Shown: positions 59,642 through 64,000 of the stretch, piece after piece
Numbering within the stretch: position 1 is the stretch's first letter
How the letters are laid out: each line of letters begins with the position of its first letter
Translations under genes and position numbers: made by a program
The notes under the pieces: generated by a model
The model's database searches: none
What the model was told of the DNA's origin: nothing
The model's input: the letters and a program-made list of their open reading frames with translations, nothing else
Assembly (NCBI GenBank): GCA_030038415.1
Contig: JASHOX010000289.1
Span: 1-64,000 of the forward strand
Reading direction: 5' to 3'
DNA: 64,000 nucleotides
Source of the DNA: Xanthobacteraceae bacterium
GTDB lineage: Bacteria > Pseudomonadota > Alphaproteobacteria > Rhizobiales > Xanthobacteraceae

Positions 59642-60319
59642 ATGTGCGGCCGCGCCAAACTGCCTGACGACGTTTCCGAAATAAAACTCGATCTGAAAAT
59701 TGACTTCGACGAGATCGGCGATTACCGGCCGCGCTGGAACGCGGCGCCGACGTCGAAGCTTCCCGTGGTCGTCTCCGATAACGGCCAACGGACGCTCACC
59801 GCGATGCGCTGGGGCCTCATCCCGGCCTGGGCGACGGATCTCAAGATCGGCAACTCGACCTTCAACGCCCGCGCCGAAAGTGTGGACAACCGCCCCGCCT
59901 TCCGCTCGGCTTGGCGCGCCGGCCGCCGCTGCCTGGTCATCGCCGACGGCTATTACGAGTGGCGCGACACCGACAAACAACCTTTCGCTGTAGGCTTAAG
60001 CAATCGCGGACCTATGATTTTTGCCGGCCTGTGGGATCGGTGGCGCGCGCCCGACGGCGCGACGCTGAAATCCTTCACCATCATCACCACCGCGGCCAAC
60101 GAACTTCTTGAGCCATTACATGGGCGTATGCCGGTTCTGCTGGCGCCGGAGCGATGGCCGGCCTGGCTTGGTGAAATCACGGTAAACGACGCCGAGCTCA
60201 AGGCCATGCTGCGACCCTATCCCGGCGCCGGCATGACGTTCTGGCCGGTCGACCGCCGCGTCGGCAACGTACGCAATGATAGTCCCGACCTGTTCGCACC
60301 TGTCGGCCAGTCGGCTTGA
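59642..60319 (+). CDS. yedK: SOS response-associated peptidase family protein (SRAP)
   Basis: 225 residues. Starts MCGRAKL: the Cys at position 2, exposed after Met removal, cross-links to abasic sites. NARAES, GYYEW with the catalytic Glu, and LHGRMPVLL with the His are all present. It shields abasic sites in single-stranded DNA by a covalent DNA-protein bond. Downstream of the imu-dnaE2 operon, its damage-linked role fits the neighbourhood. Confidence 0.94.
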   Translation: MCGRAKLPDDVSEIKLDLKIDFDEIGDYRPRWNAAPTSKLPVVVSDNGQRTLTAMRWGLIPAWATDLKIGNSTFNARAESVDNRPAFRSAWRAGRRCLVIADGYYEWRDTDKQPFAVGLSNRGPMIFAGLWDRWRAPDGATLKSFTIITTAANELLEPLHGRMPVLLAPERWPAWLGEITVNDAELKAMLRPYPGAGMTFWPVDRRVGNVRNDSPDLFAPVGQSA

Positions 60320-60569
60320 TTTGCCATATTCGGCAATATCGTGGCCGTCTGGCCGTTATAGATGGTAGTTGCACCCCAACGCCTTGCCATATATCGTTCA
60401 CTATCTGCTACGGTAGGGTCTCCGTGGTGCGGTTCCGCATCGGGGAGTAGTGAGGGGAACCCCGCGACACCGCGTCACTGCGGAACATTGCGGACTTTAG
60501 AGTAGTTGCTCGTTTCGAAGAAAATCGGGGCGAGATTTGTAACGGCCCCGCAGACGGCCGGGAGGAAAA

Positions 60570-61073
60570 ATGCGGCCTTCCAGCAGCCATCTCCGCGAGC
60601 TGATTGGCAAGCGTGACTTCTACGCTGGCGGACTCATGCTTTTGCTCGGATTAGGCATCGCGCTCAAAGGCGCGACCTACCGCCCGGGCACGCTCATGCA
60701 TATGGGCCCGGGCTTCTTCCCGACCGCGCTCGGCGTCCTTCTGGTCATTCTCGGCATCGCCATTGCCGCCACGGCGTTGTCGCCGTCCGCACAGGGCGGC
60801 GAGCATAGCGAGAGCATCCTGCCGGAAAATCCGCAATGGTGGAGCTGGTTCTGCATCCTCATGAGCCCGGTGCTGTTCATCTTCTTCGGGCGCTACTTCG
60901 GCATGGCGCCGGGAACTTTCGCCTGTGTCGCCATCGCCGCGATGGGCGACAAGCAGGCGACCTGGAAGAGCACGATCATATTGGCAACCGTCGTGACGGT
61001 ATTCGGCGTGGGCCTGTTCTCCTATTTCCTGCAGGTCCCGATGCCGATTTTCAGCTGGTGGGGTAGCCAGTGA
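60570..61073 (+). CDS. tctB: Tripartite tricarboxylate transporter small subunit TctB
   Basis: 167 residues. The ATG at 60570 follows CCGGGAGGAAAA. Four hydrophobic helices: YAGGLMLLLGLGIALKG, FFPTALGVLLVILGIAIAATAL, WSWFCILMSPVLFIFFGRYFG, IILATVVTVFGVGLFSYFL. TctB pattern MGPGFFP after the first helix. It pairs with TctA, whose GTG overlaps its TGA (GTGA). Confidence 0.92.
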   Translation: MRPSSSHLRELIGKRDFYAGGLMLLLGLGIALKGATYRPGTLMHMGPGFFPTALGVLLVILGIAIAATALSPSAQGGEHSESILPENPQWWSWFCILMSPVLFIFFGRYFGMAPGTFACVAIAAMGDKQATWKSTIILATVVTVFGVGLFSYFLQVPMPIFSWWGSQ

Positions 61074-62641
61074 TAGGACAATCGCTGACCGATCTCATGT
61101 ACGGCTTTGGCGTCGCGCTCGAGCCGCACAATCTGATGTTCTGCTTCCTCGGCGTCTTGGTTGGCAACATGGTTGGCGTGCTCCCGGGCATGGGGCCGCT
61201 CGCCACCATCTCAATTCTGCTGCCGCTCACCTTCGGCATGAAGCCGGTGGCGGCCATCCTGATGCTGGGCGGCGTCATGTATGGCGCGCAATATGGCGGC
61301 GCGATCTGCTCGATCCTGCTTAATCTGCCGTGCCATCCGCCGCACGCCGTCACCTGTCTCGACGGCTTCCCGATGACTAAGCAAGGCCGCGGCGGCGTGG
61401 CGCTCGGCCTTACGGTGTTCGCCTCCTTCGTCGGCGCCTCGTGGGGCATCACCGAGATGATCTTTCTGTCGCCGCTTCTGGTGAAAGCGGCGCTGCAATT
61501 CGGCCCAGCCGAAGTCTGTTCGTTGATGTTGCTCGGCCTACTGGCCGGGTCGACCTTGGCGCGCGGCTCGCCGATCAAGGGCGTATCGATGACGGTGCTC
61601 GGCCTGTTCCTCGGTTCGATCGGCACCGACCTCGAAACCGGGTCGGAACGCTACACCTTCGGCATGACCGAACTCGACGACGGCATCGAGCTGATCGCGC
61701 TCGCGCTCGGCCTGTTCGGCATCGCCGAGTTCATGAGCAGCGTCAATCAGGTCGCGCCGATCACCGGCAAGTACACCAATGTCCGCCTCAAGGACATGCG
61801 GCCGAGCATGGCCGAGTTCAAGCGATCGATCTTCCCGATGTTCCGCGGCACGATTTGCGGCAGCCTGTGCTCGCTCATTCCCGGCACCGGACCGACCATC
61901 GCCTCTTTCGTCGCCTATGCGACCGAAAAGAAAGTATCAAAGACCCCCGACAAATTCGGCACCGGCATGATCGAAGGCGTGGTCTGCCCGGAAGCCGCGA
62001 CGCACTCGTCCGTGCAAGGCGACTTCATCCCGACCATGAGTCTCGGTATTCCCGGCGACGCGGTGATGGCGCTGCTTCTTGGCGCGCTGATGATCCAGGG
62101 CATCGTGCCCGGCCCGCAGCTGATCTCGCAGCATGCCGACATTTTCTGGGGGCTGGTCGCCAGCTTCTGGATCGGCAACATCCTGCTCGTGCTGTTGAAC
62201 GTGCCGCTGATCGGCATCTGGGTGAAGATGCTGGCGATCCCCTATCGCTATCTTTACCCAAGCGCGATGTTCTTCGTCTGCATCGGCGTCTATGCGGCCA
62301 ATAACGACTTCTTCCAGGTCGGCGAAGTCGTGGTCATCGGCCTGTTCGGCTACATCCTCTTACGGCTCGGCTTCCATCCGGCGCCGATCCTGCTCGGCTT
62401 CGTGCTCGGGCCGCGATTCGAGGAGAACTTCCGCCGCGCGCTGCTGATTTCCCGCGGCGATCTCGGCGTCTTCGTCGAGCGGCCGATCAGCGCCGTCTTC
62501 GTCGCGCTGTGCGTGATCCTGATCGGCTCGCAGATCTATTTCCGGCTGAAAGGCTCGAAGCCGCCGATCGAGCCGTCGCTGCATCCGCACGGTAGCGAGC
62601 CTGGTCGGATCACGGCCGAAATGCGCACGCCTGCGGAATAA
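61070..62641 (+). CDS. tctA: Tripartite tricarboxylate transporter large subunit TctA
   Basis: 523 residues from the GTG at 61070. About twelve helices. Signatures VGNMVGVLPGMGPLATISILLP, YGAQYGGAICSILLNLP, RGSPIKGVSMTVLGL, SLGIPGDAVMALLLGALMIQGIVPG. Secondary transporter of the TTT family that moves tricarboxylates or related acids with a periplasmic binding protein. No TctC gene is visible in the window; it may be distant, as TTT binding proteins are often orphan. Confidence 0.93.
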   Translation: MIGQSLTDLMYGFGVALEPHNLMFCFLGVLVGNMVGVLPGMGPLATISILLPLTFGMKPVAAILMLGGVMYGAQYGGAICSILLNLPCHPPHAVTCLDGFPMTKQGRGGVALGLTVFASFVGASWGITEMIFLSPLLVKAALQFGPAEVCSLMLLGLLAGSTLARGSPIKGVSMTVLGLFLGSIGTDLETGSERYTFGMTELDDGIELIALALGLFGIAEFMSSVNQVAPITGKYTNVRLKDMRPSMAEFKRSIFPMFRGTICGSLCSLIPGTGPTIASFVAYATEKKVSKTPDKFGTGMIEGVVCPEAATHSSVQGDFIPTMSLGIPGDAVMALLLGALMIQGIVPGPQLISQHADIFWGLVASFWIGNILLVLLNVPLIGIWVKMLAIPYRYLYPSAMFFVCIGVYAANNDFFQVGEVVVIGLFGYILLRLGFHPAPILLGFVLGPRFEENFRRALLISRGDLGVFVERPISAVFVALCVILIGSQIYFRLKGSKPPIEPSLHPHGSEPGRITAEMRTPAE

Positions 62642-62664
62642 TCGACCGCGCGCCACCTTAAGCC

Positions 62665-64000
62665 CTAATCCCGGCGCAGCCCGCGCCCGAGCACTCGCGT
62701 CAGCCGATCGGAAAACGCCTTGGCGTCGGCCGGGCGATCGCCGTCGCGCAGCCGCGCCTCATCGAACAACAGGTGCGCCGCGTCTTCCTTGAAAACCCGG
62801 TCGGCGTCGCCAAGCCCGGCAAGCGCGAGGACGAGTTCGTGCCGCGGATTGACTTCGAGGATCGGCTTCGATGCCGTAGACAGCCGGCCGGCGCCAGTGA
62901 GAATGCGTTCCAGCGCGCGGTCAGGCCCGGCGTCCGGCGCGACCAGGCACACCGCACTGTCGGTCAACCGGTCCGACGCGCGCACTTGGGTTACCGCTTC
63001 CCCGAGCGTTCCCTGCACAAAGACCAGGAATTGCTTGACCGCCTCGGCAATCTCAGCGGGCTGTTCCTTCGCCGTATCGAGGAGCGGAATGAGCGCCAGG
63101 TCGGCGGCGCCCTGCGTCACCGATTTGAACGGCTTGCCGTCGAAACCGACGCCGGGCATGACCCAGAACGTGTCGACCGGATCGGGCAACAGCAGCACTT
63201 CCACGCCGCGGGCGCGGAAGCCTTCGAGATGCGGCGACGCTTTCAGCCGCGCGATGTCGTCGCCGGCGATATAATAGATCGCCGTCTGATTGGGCTTGAG
63301 CGCCGCGACATAGTCGGTGAGGCTGCGCCAGGCGTCGGGCGACGCCGTGGTCTTGAAGCGCGCCAATTTCAACAAGGCATCGCGACGCTCGAAATCCTCG
63401 TAGATGCCTTCTTTCAGCACTGCGCCGAAGGTGTCCCAAATCTTGGCGAAGGTCTCCGGCTCCTTGTCGGCGAGCCGCTCGAACTCGGAAAGCGCGCGGC
63501 TGGTGACGCCCTTCCTGATCGCGGCGAGAAGCGGGCTCTCCTGGATTTTCTCGCGCGAGACGTTGAGCGGCAGGTCGGCGGAGTCGACGAGGCCGCGCAC
63601 GAAACGCAGATAGCGCGGCAGGATCTCGGCATCGTCGGCGATGAACACCCGCTTGACGTAGAGCTTGATGCGGCCGGCGCGGTCGGGGTCGAACAGATCG
63701 AACGGCCGCGAACCGGGAACGAAAAGCAGCGCCGTATAGTCCTGCCGGCCTTCGGCGCGGAAATGGATCGTGTGGACCGGCTCGTCGAAGACCACCGCGA
63801 TGCTGCGGTAGAAATCGGTGTAGTCGGCGGCGCTGATCTCGGCTTTCGGCTTGGTCCACAGCGCCGCGCCGTCGGTGATCTCGGCCGGCGCCGTGCCGGG
63901 CTTGTCGACGATCGCAATCGGCACAGGCACGTGGCCAGATTGCGCTTTGATCAATGGCTCGATGGTGGCGCGTTCGGCGTATTGCTTGGCGTCCGCCATC
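62665..64000 (-). CDS. htpG: Chaperone HtpG (Hsp90), C-terminal part
   Basis: Partial; about 445 residues to the C terminus are visible and the N-terminal ATPase domain lies beyond the right edge. Middle domain: ALWTKPKAEISAADYTDFYRSIAVVFDEP and the LYVKRVFIADDAEILPRYLRFVRGLVDSADLPLNVSREKIQES stretch in outline, the classic Hsp90 middle-domain segment with SREKIQ. C-terminal dimerisation region from about 62.7 to 63.1 kb. The end carries GLRRD. HtpG remodels client proteins under heat stress. Confidence 0.94.
   Translation of the reverse strand, partial: MADAKQYAERATIEPLIKAQSGHVPVPIAIVDKPGTAPAEITDGAALWTKPKAEISAADYTDFYRSIAVVFDEPVHTIHFRAEGRQDYTALLFVPGSRPFDLFDPDRAGRIKLYVKRVFIADDAEILPRYLRFVRGLVDSADLPLNVSREKIQESPLLAAIRKGVTSRALSEFERLADKEPETFAKIWDTFGAVLKEGIYEDFERRDALLKLARFKTTASPDAWRSLTDYVAALKPNQTAIYYIAGDDIARLKASPHLEGFRARGVEVLLLPDPVDTFWVMPGVGFDGKPFKSVTQGAADLALIPLLDTAKEQPAEIAEAVKQFLVFVQGTLGEAVTQVRASDRLTDSAVCLVAPDAGPDRALERILTGAGRLSTASKPILEVNPRHELVLALAGLGDADRVFKEDAAHLLFDEARLRDGDRPADAKAFSDRLTRVLGRGLRRD

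Noticed and set aside
1-64000. CRISPR array, tRNA, rRNA, prophage or transposon
   Set aside because: No regularly spaced repeats, no cloverleaf or rRNA sequence, no integrase or transposase motif recognised by eye.

Overview
The window is chromosomal DNA of a GC-rich alphaproteobacterium of the order Hyphomicrobiales, most likely near Bradyrhizobium, Rhodopseudomonas or Pseudolabrys. The evidence is a GcrA-type cell-cycle regulator, alphaproteobacterial direct-repeat LexA boxes (GTTC-N7-GTTC), an imuA-imuB-dnaE2 mutasome operon, and small families typical of that group (DUF2336, DUF3551, TIGR03808-like, TIGR03809-like). I see no phage, integrase, transposase, CRISPR array, rRNA or tRNA gene. 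Both edges cut genes: an SDR dehydrogenase on the left and htpG on the right.

Layout. 1-8.6 kb: housekeeping and small genes (SDR, gcrA, a secreted FKBP isomerase, a Kazal-domain protein, DUF2336, clpS, a GlsB/YeaQ-type membrane protein, a tautomerase) and two Pro/Ala-rich membrane-anchored proteins. 8.7-15 kb: a TetR repressor divergent from a dienelactone hydrolase/MBL-fold/CMD-like trio, then a DHFR-like protein, a second DUF2336 protein and a glycine-zipper protein. 15.5-18.8 kb: speD-speE (spermidine synthesis), a GST and a pirin. 18.8-22.9 kb: a tightly coupled operon for a molybdenum hydroxylase with a tri-haem cytochrome c. 23-30 kb: a winged-helix/TPR regulator, a DUF3298-like secreted protein, CsbD, meaB, a pyroglutamyl-peptidase and a Tat-exported beta-helix protein.

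30-37.9 kb: asparaginase, an NAD(P)-binding protein, then a co-directional run of MFS transporter, six-bladed LVIVD propeller protein, epimerase and glycosyltransferase, followed by an Old Yellow Enzyme. 38-42.8 kb: a complete Liv-type ABC transporter. 43-44.4 kb: ECF sigma factor and anti-sigma factor. 44.6-53.6 kb: DHA2 exporter, a frameshifted membrane gene, dps, scoAB, a D-2-hydroxyacid dehydrogenase coupled to a divergent M24 protein, an orphan lsrF and a DUF3551 protein. 53.7-60.3 kb: an SOS island (two LexA boxes, imuA, imuB, dnaE2, SRAP). 60.5-64 kb: tctB-tctA without an adjacent binding protein, and the 3' part of htpG.

The most unusual signals are two different palindromic repeat elements lying in frame inside imuB, a third repeat family just after dnaE2, the two LexA boxes around the imu promoter, an M24 protein with altered metal ligands beside a 2-hydroxyacid dehydrogenase, an MBL-fold enzyme with a zinc ribbon and altered metal motif, and an AI-2 thiolase (LsrF) with no other lsr gene nearby. 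No single locus is clearly a new defence or mobile system.
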